Source: Thiomicrospira sp. XS5
Lineage (GTDB): Bacteria; Pseudomonadota; Gammaproteobacteria; Thiomicrospirales; Thiomicrospiraceae
Length of the DNA stretch: 64,000 nucleotides
Direction of reading: 5' to 3'
Assembly: GCF_001507555.1 (NCBI RefSeq)
Contig: NZ_LQBO01000001.1
Location: 1,302,001 to 1,366,000, forward strand
Of the stretch, positions 10,083-18,490 are shown one piece after another. The notes below the pieces were generated by a model. It did no database searches, was not told the DNA's origin, and was given only the letters and a program-made list of their open reading frames with translations. A program made the position numbers and the translations under genes. The first letter of the stretch is position 1. Every line of letters begins with the position of its first letter.

Positions 10083-10406
10083 ATGAACGAGTTTCAACCG
10101 GTGTGTAAGATGGAAGAGTTGGTGCCGGATGCGGGCGTCGCGGCTTTGATGCAGGATACGCAAATCGCTTTGTTTTACGTCGGGGGCGAGGTGTTCGCGA
10201 TCGATAACTTCGACCCTGTCGGGCGGGCAAATGTGATGTCGCGGGGCATGACCGGCGATTTAAACGGTGAGTTGATGGTGGCGTCGCCATTACAAAAGCA
10301 GCATTACAGCCTTCGAAGCGGCGAGTGCCTCGATAATCCGGAAATCGTCATTCCTGTTTACGAGGCTTGCATCGATGGCGACTGGGTCAAAGTGCGTGTG
10401 CCATGA
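10083..10406 (+). CDS. nirD: Nitrite reductase small subunit
   Basis: The small Rieske-fold subunit of the NADH nitrite reductase. It is 107 residues from ATG 10083, with AAGGAATGAGA upstream. Family features are the strands around IALFYVGGEVFAIDNFDPVGRANVMSRG and a C-terminal GDWVKVRVP. As usual for NirD, the iron-sulfur ligands of true Rieske proteins are missing, so its role is structural. Its stop overlaps the start of nasA (ATGA), which implies translational coupling. Confidence 0.93.
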   Translation: MNEFQPVCKMEELVPDAGVAALMQDTQIALFYVGGEVFAIDNFDPVGRANVMSRGMTGDLNGELMVASPLQKQHYSLRSGECLDNPEIVIPVYEACIDGDWVKVRVP

Positions 10407-13126
10407 AGAAGCCGATATCTTCCTTTAGTGCCGCTGTCGAGACCACCTGCCCTTACTGCGGTGTGGGTTGCGGGATGACGGTTCAAACCCGAGAGGCGGG
10501 TCTTGAAGGTGTGCCGGAAGTCAAAGTGTCCGGCAGCCGTCGTCACCCGGCTAATTACGGAAAGTTGTGCGTTAAAGGTGCCGCGGCCGGTGAAACCACC
10601 GGGCTTGACGGGCGAATGTTACACCCGCAGATTGACGGTCGTATCGTGGATTGGGAAACCGCTTTGTCGGATGTCGCGAACAACTTTAAACGCATCATTG
10701 AAGAACATGGCCCAGATGCGGTGGCTTTTTATGTCTCAGGCCAGTTTTTAACCGAAGATTATTATGTCGCCAATAAGCTGATTAAAGGCTTTATCGGCAC
10801 CGCCAATATTGATACCAATTCGCGCTTGTGCATGGCGTCGGCGGTCGCGGGCTATAAACGTGCGTTCGGAGTGGATACGGTTCCGTGCAGCTATGAAGAT
10901 TTGGAACAGGCCGACTTGATTACCCTGGTGGGCTCGAATGCCGCTTGGGCGCATCCGATTGTGTATCAACGTATTGCCGCCGCTAAAAAAGCACGGCCGA
11001 CCATGAAAATCGTCGTGATCGATCCGCGCCGGACAGCCACCTGTGATTTGGCCGATTTGCATCTGCCTATCCGTCCCGGCAGCGATGCGGCGTTGTTTAA
11101 TGGCTTGTTGGCGTACTTATCGAACAACGAAGCCATCGACCAGGACTATATCGCCCGTCACACCGAAGGCTTTGAGGCCGCGTTGGAAACGGCACAATTT
11201 GGGCAAGGCGATTTGCATCAGTTGGCCCGGGATTGTGACGTGGAGGTTGACGCTTTACAGACCTGGTTGGATTGGGCGACGCACACCCCAAAAATGGTCA
11301 CACTTTATTCGCAAGGCGTCAATCAATCGACTTCCGGTGTTGATAAATCCAATGCCATTATCAACTGTCATTTGGCGACCGGACGGATTGGGAAAGTCGG
11401 TGCCGGTCCGTTTTCCATCACGGGGCAACCGAATGCGATGGGCGGTCGGGAGGTGGGCGGACTGGCTAACCAGCTGGCGGCGCATATGGATTTTAACCGT
11501 CCCGAAGATATCGAACGGGTCGAACGGTTTTGGCAAGCGCCGAACATGGCCCGACAAAACGGGTTGAAAGCGGTGGACATGTTTCAAGCCGTCGCGGACG
11601 GCCGAATCAAAGCCATTTGGATTATGAATACCAATCCGGTGGCTTCCATGCCGGATGCGGATGCGGTGAAGCGTGCCCTGCAAGCCTGTGATTACGTCGT
11701 GGTGCAGGATTGCATGCAGCACACCGATACGACGGCGGTGGCCAAGGTGTTATTGCCGGCGGCGACCTGGGGTGAAACGGACGGTGCCGTTACCAATTCG
11801 GATCGCACGATTTCGATTCAGCGCCGCTTTATGGCGGGGCCGGAAAATGCCCGTCCGGATTGGTGGATTTTGTCCCAAGTTGCGGAACGAATGGGCTGGG
11901 GCGACGCGTTCAATTACCGTTCCGCAGTGGATATTTTTCGTGAACATGCTCGTTTATCCGGTTTTGAAAACGACGGCGCTCGGGATTTTGATATTTCGGC
12001 TTTTTCAAATATCACCGAAGCGGAATACCAACAGTTTGAACCAGTGCAATGGCCGGTGAATGCGAAGGCGCCGCAGGGGACGCCGCGCATGTTTACCGAC
12101 GGCCGGTTTTACACGCCGTCGGGCAAAGCGCAGTTGATCGCGATTGAACCCAGAGCGCCTCAAAACCGGGAAAGCTTGGAAACGCCTTATGTCTTCAATA
12201 CCGGGCGGGTGCGAGATCAATGGCACACCATGACACGCACGGCCAAGACACCGAAATTGATGGCGCACAAGGACGAACCTTATTTGGTGATGCATCCGGA
12301 CGATGCTCAAGCGGTTGGCGTGGCATCGGGGGAACTGGTGCTGGCACAAAATGGTTTGGGTCGTTATGTCGGACGGGTGGAAATTTCGGACGGGCAGCGT
12401 AAAGGCGACGTTTTTGCGCCGATTCACTGGACCAGCCAACACGCCAGTGAGGCGCGAGTGGACGCCTTGATTCCGGCCAACGTCGATCCGATTTCGGGGC
12501 AACCGGAGCTGAAACATGCGCGCGTTTCGCTGAAGCCGTTCGGTGCGAAGTGGTATGGCTTTATTTTAACTCGAGAGCCTTTGAAGATGGCGGCTTTGCA
12601 AGGTTGTCACTGGGTGAAAGTGACCGGACAGCAGTTCGTTCGTTATGAAATTTCCGGGCGTCTGCCCATTGAAAACACCCAGGCCTGGGCAAAACAAGTA
12701 TTGGCACCGAAAGAGCAAGGTTCCGATTGGTTGGAGTATGGCGATGATGCCCAGCAACGTTATCGCGCGGCCGTTTTGGAAAATAATCGGATGCAATCGG
12801 TGGTGTTCATTGAACCGGGACACGACATGCCGAGCCGGAACTGGTTGGGCAGTTTGTTTACCGAGTTGGCGTTGGATGATGCGCAACGCCGTAGTGTGCT
12901 GGCTGGACGAACCAGCGGTGTGAAAGATCCCGGAAAAATGATTTGCAGTTGCTTCGGTGTCGGTTTGAACACCATTGTGGAAGCGATTCGGTCTCAGGAA
13001 CTGCATTCGGTGGAAGCGATCGGGAAAGCATTGAAGGCGGGCACGAATTGCGGCAGTTGTGTGCCGGAATTGACTGAAATTTTAGCGGTGGAGCTGGCGT
13101 CTGAATTGTCCGGCACGGAGGGGTGA
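10403..13126 (+). CDS. nasA: Assimilatory nitrate reductase catalytic subunit with C-terminal [2Fe-2S] domain
   Basis: A cytoplasmic molybdopterin enzyme that reduces nitrate to nitrite. N-terminal [4Fe-4S] ligands are visible in CPYCGVGCGM (about residues 15-24) and LCVKG. A long bis-MGD oxidoreductase body follows, and the last 70 residues are a BFD-like [2Fe-2S] domain (CSCFGVG...GTNCGSC). That fused domain is typical of Klebsiella-type NasA and should accept electrons from the flavoprotein encoded at 6245. There is no twin-arginine signal, consistent with an assimilatory enzyme. The start is ATG 10403, overlapping the nirD stop by four bases. Product 907 residues. The gene has a CCAGGCCTGG copy at 12679, read as TQAWA. 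Confidence 0.96.
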   Translation: MKKPISSFSAAVETTCPYCGVGCGMTVQTREAGLEGVPEVKVSGSRRHPANYGKLCVKGAAAGETTGLDGRMLHPQIDGRIVDWETALSDVANNFKRIIEEHGPDAVAFYVSGQFLTEDYYVANKLIKGFIGTANIDTNSRLCMASAVAGYKRAFGVDTVPCSYEDLEQADLITLVGSNAAWAHPIVYQRIAAAKKARPTMKIVVIDPRRTATCDLADLHLPIRPGSDAALFNGLLAYLSNNEAIDQDYIARHTEGFEAALETAQFGQGDLHQLARDCDVEVDALQTWLDWATHTPKMVTLYSQGVNQSTSGVDKSNAIINCHLATGRIGKVGAGPFSITGQPNAMGGREVGGLANQLAAHMDFNRPEDIERVERFWQAPNMARQNGLKAVDMFQAVADGRIKAIWIMNTNPVASMPDADAVKRALQACDYVVVQDCMQHTDTTAVAKVLLPAATWGETDGAVTNSDRTISIQRRFMAGPENARPDWWILSQVAERMGWGDAFNYRSAVDIFREHARLSGFENDGARDFDISAFSNITEAEYQQFEPVQWPVNAKAPQGTPRMFTDGRFYTPSGKAQLIAIEPRAPQNRESLETPYVFNTGRVRDQWHTMTRTAKTPKLMAHKDEPYLVMHPDDAQAVGVASGELVLAQNGLGRYVGRVEISDGQRKGDVFAPIHWTSQHASEARVDALIPANVDPISGQPELKHARVSLKPFGAKWYGFILTREPLKMAALQGCHWVKVTGQQFVRYEISGRLPIENTQAWAKQVLAPKEQGSDWLEYGDDAQQRYRAAVLENNRMQSVVFIEPGHDMPSRNWLGSLFTELALDDAQRRSVLAGRTSGVKDPGKMICSCFGVGLNTIVEAIRSQELHSVEAIGKALKAGTNCGSCVPELTEILAVELASELSGTEG

Positions 13127-13129
13127 ACC

Positions 13130-14548
13130 ATGGATTATTTACCGATTTTTACAAACATCCGAAACCAGCATTGCCTCATTGTGGGAGGCGGGCCGGTGGC
13201 GGCGCGCAAGGCAGACTTATTCATTCAAGCAGGTGCGATTGTCACGGTGATTGCGCCGAAGCTGGCGGGAGAAATGCAATTTCATTTGGCTCAAGGGAAA
13301 ATCATTTGGCAAATGGGGCGGTTTTCCGAGGCGGTGATGCGGGATGTGCCGGTTCCGAAATTGGTGATTTCCGCAACGGATCGACAGGAGGTCAATCTGG
13401 CGGTATATCGATATTTCAAGGCACATTCCATTCCGGTTAATGTGGCCGATCAAACCGAATATTGCGATTTTATCCTGCCGGCGATTGTCGACCGGTCTCC
13501 GATGACCATTGCCATTTCCACCGGGGGCCGTTCGCCGGTGTTGGCCCGAGTCATGAAAGCACGTTTGGAAACCATGATTCCGCAAGGTTTCAGTCGTTTG
13601 ACGGCATTGGTGGGCGCGTATCGCGAAAAAGTCAAAGCGGCAATCCGGGAGCTGGAAGGGCGTAAGGTCTTTTGGGAAACGTTATTGGATGGGCTTTTTA
13701 TCGATAAGGCCGTACACGGCAAAGACGGCGAGGCGGAAGCCTTAATCGATGAAAAACTGGAGCAGGTGATGCGCTCCGGCCAGACCGTGCCGAGGGGGGA
13801 GGTTTACATTATCGGTGCCGGTCCCGGGGACCCTGATTTGATGACCTTTAAAGGATTGCGTTTACTGCAACAAGCGGATGTCATTTTGTACGACCGGTTG
13901 GTGGCGCCGGAAATTTTGGAAATGGGCCGCCGCGAAGCCGAGCGCATTTATGTGGGCAAGAAAGAAAAATTCCATAAGGTGGCGCAACAGGACATCAACC
14001 AAATGTTGGTGAACCTGGCTCTGGAAGGCAAGCGGGTGGCGCGCTTGAAAGGTGGGGATCCTTACATTTTCGGACGTGGTGCCGAAGAGGTTGCGTTATT
14101 GGCCGAACATCAAATTCCATATCAGGTGGTGCCGGGCATTACCGCAGCGGCTGGGTGTGCCGCCTATGCAGGCTTTCCGTTAACCCATCGGGATTATGCC
14201 CAGTCGGTCGCACTGGTTACCGGTCATCAGCAGGATGGTGCTTGTGACATTGATTATGCCCGTTTGGCGCATTCCGGCGATACGATGGTGTTTTACATGG
14301 GGATTAAAAACGCACCGAAAATTCAGGCGGGTTTGATTGCTCACGGTATGTCGCCGACCACGCCGGCGGCTATTATCGAAAAAGGCACGCGTATCGACCA
14401 GAAAGTCACGGTGACGACCTTGGGGCAATTGTCGGAAACGGTGTCTTCGAACGCCATTAAGCCGCCAGCCTTGTTGGTGGTGGGGGAAGTGATTCGGGTT
14501 CGTGAACAGTTGATGGCAAAAAAGCATGACGAGCGAGTGCCGGCATGA
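13130..14548 (+). CDS. cysG: Siroheme synthase (uroporphyrinogen-III methyltransferase / dehydrogenase / ferrochelatase)
   Basis: A trifunctional enzyme making siroheme, the prosthetic group of NirB. The N-terminal half (about 1-215) is the Met8/CysG dehydrogenase-chelatase with GGGPVAARKADL. The C-terminal half (about 220-465) is the SAM-dependent uroporphyrinogen-III methyltransferase with GAGPGDPDLMTFKG and RLKGGDPYIFGRG. The 472-residue length matches E. coli CysG. It starts 3 bp after nasA, clearly in the same operon, and its stop overlaps the next start (ATGA at 14545). Confidence 0.96.
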   Translation: MDYLPIFTNIRNQHCLIVGGGPVAARKADLFIQAGAIVTVIAPKLAGEMQFHLAQGKIIWQMGRFSEAVMRDVPVPKLVISATDRQEVNLAVYRYFKAHSIPVNVADQTEYCDFILPAIVDRSPMTIAISTGGRSPVLARVMKARLETMIPQGFSRLTALVGAYREKVKAAIRELEGRKVFWETLLDGLFIDKAVHGKDGEAEALIDEKLEQVMRSGQTVPRGEVYIIGAGPGDPDLMTFKGLRLLQQADVILYDRLVAPEILEMGRREAERIYVGKKEKFHKVAQQDINQMLVNLALEGKRVARLKGGDPYIFGRGAEEVALLAEHQIPYQVVPGITAAAGCAAYAGFPLTHRDYAQSVALVTGHQQDGACDIDYARLAHSGDTMVFYMGIKNAPKIQAGLIAHGMSPTTPAAIIEKGTRIDQKVTVTTLGQLSETVSSNAIKPPALLVVGEVIRVREQLMAKKHDERVPA

Positions 14549-15525
14549 GTGATCATCCGTTTTCCGAATACCTGCGGATTTTGGGAAAAGGTCCCAAAAG
14601 TCGACGTTCGTTGACTCAGGCGGAAGCGGCATCTGCGTTGAAAATGATTTTGTCGGGGCAAGTGACGGAAAAGCAGTTGGGTGCCTTTCTTCTGCTGATG
14701 CGGGCCAATGGCGAGTCGCCTCAGGAATTGATCGGGTTCGTGAAAGGGTTGCGGAGCGCGCTGGGATTGAACGCACAATCTGGCCAGGTGGATTTGGATT
14801 GGGCGGCTTATGCTGGGAAGTGGCGTTACCCGCCTTATTTTCTGTTGAGTGTGAAACTGCTGAATCAAATGGGCTATCGGGTATTGTTGCATGGGGACAG
14901 CGGGCAATTCGATAATCGTCAATATGCGTCGGCTTTTTTGGCGGAGTTGAATTTTCATCCGGCCGAATCGCTTGCCGACGCGGCGGAAGCCATTGAACAA
15001 GGCACATTAATCTATTTACCGTTAGAGGCCTATGCTCCGGCATTACGGGAGATTCTGCATTTGAAGTCGGAGCTGGGCGTTCGCACGGTGTTTAACACCG
15101 CGGTGAAATTACTGAATCCGTTGAATGCACCGGCGTCTTTGCAGGGCATTTTTCATAAAGGGGTCGAACAGTTGCATCACGACACCGCGAAAGCGGTCGG
15201 TGTGGCGGATAACCTGGTGTTTAAAGGAGAAGGTGGCGAGGCCGAGATTCGACCGGATGCCATGACGCATTTGTTTGTCAGTCGACGTTCGCATGATTCC
15301 TTGGAAAAGGTGGTCATGCCGGGAGTGATCGAACGTCAAACGCGTCCAAAGGAATGGCGCGCTCAGGATTTGTTGGCGCTCTGGCAGGGAAAGAGCGTTG
15401 ACCTTTATGGGGAGCAGTCCGTGATGACCACCGCGGCGGCGGCTTTAATGTTGGTTGAAAAAATCGATATGGACCAGGCTATGTCAAAAGCGCATGACGC
15501 TTGGGTCGGGAGGATGGCATGTTAA
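14545..15525 (+). CDS. ybiB: YbiB-like protein, TrpD2 family
   Basis: Resembles anthranilate phosphoribosyltransferase in fold (N-terminal helical bundle LTQAEAASALKMILSG, then KQLGAFLLLMRANGESPQEL) but belongs to the YbiB/TrpD2 branch. Members of that branch bind nucleic acid and are not known to make tryptophan. It is translationally coupled to cysG and overlaps moeA by 7 bp, so it is embedded in the nitrate/molybdopterin operon. Homologues are, to my knowledge, often found beside nitrate-assimilation genes, but their role there is unknown. Product 326 residues. Confidence 0.8.
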   Translation: MSDHPFSEYLRILGKGPKSRRSLTQAEAASALKMILSGQVTEKQLGAFLLLMRANGESPQELIGFVKGLRSALGLNAQSGQVDLDWAAYAGKWRYPPYFLLSVKLLNQMGYRVLLHGDSGQFDNRQYASAFLAELNFHPAESLADAAEAIEQGTLIYLPLEAYAPALREILHLKSELGVRTVFNTAVKLLNPLNAPASLQGIFHKGVEQLHHDTAKAVGVADNLVFKGEGGEAEIRPDAMTHLFVSRRSHDSLEKVVMPGVIERQTRPKEWRAQDLLALWQGKSVDLYGEQSVMTTAAAALMLVEKIDMDQAMSKAHDAWVGRMAC

Positions 15526-16727
15526 AAGCAAATGTGGATTTACAACAGGATTACGATTCCGTATTGGCCGAAATCCTTGAAAAAACGCATCCAGTTACCG
15601 AGAAAGAGTGGCTGCCACTGAATCGTTTAGTTGGGCGGATTCTGGCGGAGGATGTTCTGTCACCACTGGATTTGCCGTCGTACAGACAAAGTGCGATGGA
15701 TGGTTATGGCATTGCCGCGGGTGAAACCGTCGGCAGGCAAAAAGTCGTGACGACGATTTCAGCAGGCGATAAACCGGGGACGGTGACGATTGAACCCGGC
15801 CAAGCGGTTCGTATTATGACCGGTGCCGCGGTTCCGGCCGGCATTGACTATGTGATTCCTCAAGAACAAGCCCGAATTCAGGAAGACTCTGGAGTGACTT
15901 GGTTGTTGCTGAAAGGCGATGTTCCTAAACGAAACCATATTAAAGCCATTGGTTCCGATGTGAGCGAGGGGCAATGTGTCTTGAAAGCCGGGCATTGTTT
16001 GCGCCCTCAGGATATCGGATTGCTGGCTTCGATTGGCTTGACCACGGTGAATGTGTTTAAAAGGGTCAGGGTCGTGGTCCTGACTTCCGGTAATGAATTG
16101 GCCAGGCCTGGTGAAAGTTTGCAAACCGGGCAAGTGTATGACGCCAATGCGTTTTTAATCACGTCTTTGTGTGAAGCGTTGGATGTCGATGTATTGGCGC
16201 AGATTACCTTGCCGGATGAGGCCGAGGCCGTGAAAAAGACGTTTGATGACTGGCAGGATCAGGCCGATGTGATTTTGACCGTGGGCGGGGCTTCCGTAGG
16301 CGAAAAAGATTTCGTGGCATCGGTCATCCGCTCTTTACCGAACCATCGACGCTGGAAGTTGAAAATGAAACCGGCCAAGCCGTTTTCGATGGCGATGATG
16401 AACGATTGTATGATTCTGGCGTTACCGGGGAACCCCGTGGCGGCATTCATGAGTTTTCAGGTGTTGGCAAAGCCCGTGCTCAAAAAACGTTCGGGGCGGC
16501 GAGATTGGTCAGGAAACGTTATGAGTTATCCATTAAAAACAGGTCTGGATAATCGGCAACAACCCTTGCGCTGGCTGCCTGTGCGGGTGGTCGGTGAAGA
16601 GCTGGTACCATTAAAACCTTTGTCGGGTGGGGACTTGGCTGGGTTAAGTGCCTCTGACGGGTTTGTTCGATTCGAGTCCGGTCGTGAATATGCGGCTGGC
16701 GATGAAGTCCAGTTTTGGAGGATTTGA
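15519..16727 (+). CDS. moeA: Molybdopterin molybdenumtransferase MoeA
   Basis: Inserts molybdenum into adenylated molybdopterin to form the cofactor used by NasA. Family motifs visible are SPLDLPSYRQSAMDGYGI, RIMTGAAVPAG, TSGNELARPGE, GGASVGEKDFV and LPGNPVAAFMSFQV. ATG 15519 is chosen because GGGAGG precedes it and it matches the usual short N-terminus. Product 402 residues. It overlaps the end of the YbiB-like gene. The CCAGGCCTGG copy at 16102 is read here as ARPG, inside a conserved motif. Confidence 0.95.
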   Translation: MLKANVDLQQDYDSVLAEILEKTHPVTEKEWLPLNRLVGRILAEDVLSPLDLPSYRQSAMDGYGIAAGETVGRQKVVTTISAGDKPGTVTIEPGQAVRIMTGAAVPAGIDYVIPQEQARIQEDSGVTWLLLKGDVPKRNHIKAIGSDVSEGQCVLKAGHCLRPQDIGLLASIGLTTVNVFKRVRVVVLTSGNELARPGESLQTGQVYDANAFLITSLCEALDVDVLAQITLPDEAEAVKKTFDDWQDQADVILTVGGASVGEKDFVASVIRSLPNHRRWKLKMKPAKPFSMAMMNDCMILALPGNPVAAFMSFQVLAKPVLKKRSGRRDWSGNVMSYPLKTGLDNRQQPLRWLPVRVVGEELVPLKPLSGGDLAGLSASDGFVRFESGREYAAGDEVQFWRI

Positions 16728-16728
16728 C

Positions 16729-17352
16729 GTGTTGGGCGTCATCATTTTGGCGGGCGGAGAAGGCCGACGGATGCATGGAATGGATAAAGGGTGGTGCCGT
16801 TTTTCAAACGGCGAATCCTTTGTTGAAATCGTTATGTCGCAGTTGGAGCAATTGGGACAATATAACGAAGGGAAGCGGGTCAAATTGGTGATCAGCGCAA
16901 ATCGAAACCTGCAAGCCTATCAATCACTCGGCAAAGCGGTTGTGCCGGATATTCGTTCAGGGTTTCATGGCCCTTTGGCGGGCATTGAGTCCGTGATGAG
17001 TGCGTTTCAGCATGCGTCGATTTCCCGCTGGTGCACCTGGCCGGTGGATTCCGTTACGGTTCCCAATGAAGCACTTCAGCGTTTAGTGGCGATGGACGAT
17101 GGCAAAATCGGTTATCTCGCGGATGCGCATCGACAACATTTCGCCCATTTATCCATTCCATCCTCTTTTCGGGCATCGATTTCCGGTTATTTGAATGGCG
17201 GTGAAGGTTCGATTAAGGGATGGCTGACTCAACAGCAGGATCATGTGGTTCCTTTGAACCTGAATCCGGCAGAACGGATTGAAAATTGCAACCGTTGGCC
17301 GTTAACGGCCGACGGAACCAACGATGTTATTCGTCTTGAAAGCGGCGGTTGA
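16729..17352 (+). CDS. mobA: Molybdenum cofactor guanylyltransferase MobA
   Basis: Attaches GMP to molybdopterin to make the bis-MGD cofactor required by NasA. The nucleotidyltransferase signature is at the very start (LAGGEGRRMHGMDKG), and PVDSV marks the metal-binding region. The start is GTG 16729, one base after the moeA stop, with GGAGG upstream; extending further upstream would run back into moeA. Product 207 residues. It is the last gene of the nitrate operon, and its 3' end overlaps the convergent HD-GYP gene by 26 bp with no terminator between them. Confidence 0.92.
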   Translation: MLGVIILAGGEGRRMHGMDKGWCRFSNGESFVEIVMSQLEQLGQYNEGKRVKLVISANRNLQAYQSLGKAVVPDIRSGFHGPLAGIESVMSAFQHASISRWCTWPVDSVTVPNEALQRLVAMDDGKIGYLADAHRQHFAHLSIPSSFRASISGYLNGGEGSIKGWLTQQQDHVVPLNLNPAERIENCNRWPLTADGTNDVIRLESGG

Positions 17353-18382
17353 TGTCGAGGAAGTCGTCGAAGTTTTGCAGGAAAAGCTCGGCTAAATCAG
17401 GGTCGAAGGCTTTGCCTTTTTGTTCGCGAAAATAGTCGCGCACTTGCTCGGGTTCCCAAGCAGGTTTGTAGACGCGTTCGTGGCTGAGGGCGTCAAATAC
17501 GTCGGCCAGGGCGCATACGCGGCCAGCAATGTGGATGTCTTTGCCTTTTAAACCATTCGGGTAGCCGAGGCCGTCAAAGCGTTCGTGATGTTGTTGTGCA
17601 ATGATGGCGGCCATTTGTAGAACGGAGCGTTTGGAGTATTTGAGGATGTCGTAGCCGATTTGGCTGTGTGTTTTGATGGTCTCCATTTCCTCGTTGGTTA
17701 ATTTTCCGGGTTTATTGAGGATGGCATCGGGAATGGCCACTTTGCCGATGTCGTGCATGGGCGCGGCGCGGTAGATTAGGTCGACGGTTTCGGCTTCGAC
17801 GCCGTGTAGCGTGGCGAGCCGTTTAGCGTTTTCAGCCACTCGAACTACGTGCAAACCGGTTTCGTGTGAGCGTTCGTCAATGGCGGCGCCCATCATGTAG
17901 ATGACTTCTTTCTGAGTCGCTTCAAGCTCGTCGTTAAGGTCTTGGATTTCAAAAACGGCTTGGCTGACTTTTTCTTCAAGGTGATTTTTGTAGTCATTCA
18001 GTTCTAAATGCGTATGAACGCGGGCGAGTACTTCTTCGTTGGCAAAAGGCTTGGTGATGTAGTCGACGCCACCGGCGCGGAAGGCGTCGACTTTGCCTTC
18101 GGTTTCATTGAGAGCGCTGATGAAGATAATGGGAATGCTGGCGGTTTCCGGTTCGGCTTTGAGGCGTTTACAGACTTCGAACCCATCCATATCAGGCATT
18201 TTGATGTCCAACAAGACCAAATCCGGTTTTTGAGCATGAATCGAGGCGAGTGCCATTTCACCATTGATGGCGACACGAACATTGTAGTGTTCGTCGGCCA
18301 GAATGTTGCTCAATAACTTGAGGTTGGCGGCGATGTCGTCAACAACAAGAATTTCATGCTGTCTGGGTGATGTGCGACTCAC
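17327..18382 (-). CDS. Response regulator with HD-GYP cyclic-di-GMP phosphodiesterase domain
   Basis: A receiver domain (about 10-125, phosphoacceptor Asp59 in LLDIKMP), a short coiled coil (about 130-160) and an HD-GYP domain (about 165-345). The HD pair is in MHDIGKVAIPD, and HHERFDGLGYP supplies the GYP signature, so it should be an active c-di-GMP hydrolase switched by phosphorylation (RpfG type). GTG 18382 is preferred because GGAAGGAG lies 5 nt upstream; a GTG at 18406 in frame has no ribosome site. It lies about 110 bp downstream of the hybrid kinase gene in the same direction and is its natural partner. Product about 351 residues. Confidence 0.92.
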   Translation of the reverse strand: MSRTSPRQHEILVVDDIAANLKLLSNILADEHYNVRVAINGEMALASIHAQKPDLVLLDIKMPDMDGFEVCKRLKAEPETASIPIIFISALNETEGKVDAFRAGGVDYITKPFANEEVLARVHTHLELNDYKNHLEEKVSQAVFEIQDLNDELEATQKEVIYMMGAAIDERSHETGLHVVRVAENAKRLATLHGVEAETVDLIYRAAPMHDIGKVAIPDAILNKPGKLTNEEMETIKTHSQIGYDILKYSKRSVLQMAAIIAQQHHERFDGLGYPNGLKGKDIHIAGRVCALADVFDALSHERVYKPAWEPEQVRDYFREQKGKAFDPDLAELFLQNFDDFLDINRRFQDE

Positions 18383-18490
18383 AAGCACTCCTTCCGGTAA
18401 TGGCACGATGCAATCGGCGTTGGAAGTCGCAGATTGTCAGGTGGCGTGTTTTCATTGTAATTTTTATTCATGAAAATTTGAATTGTTAAA

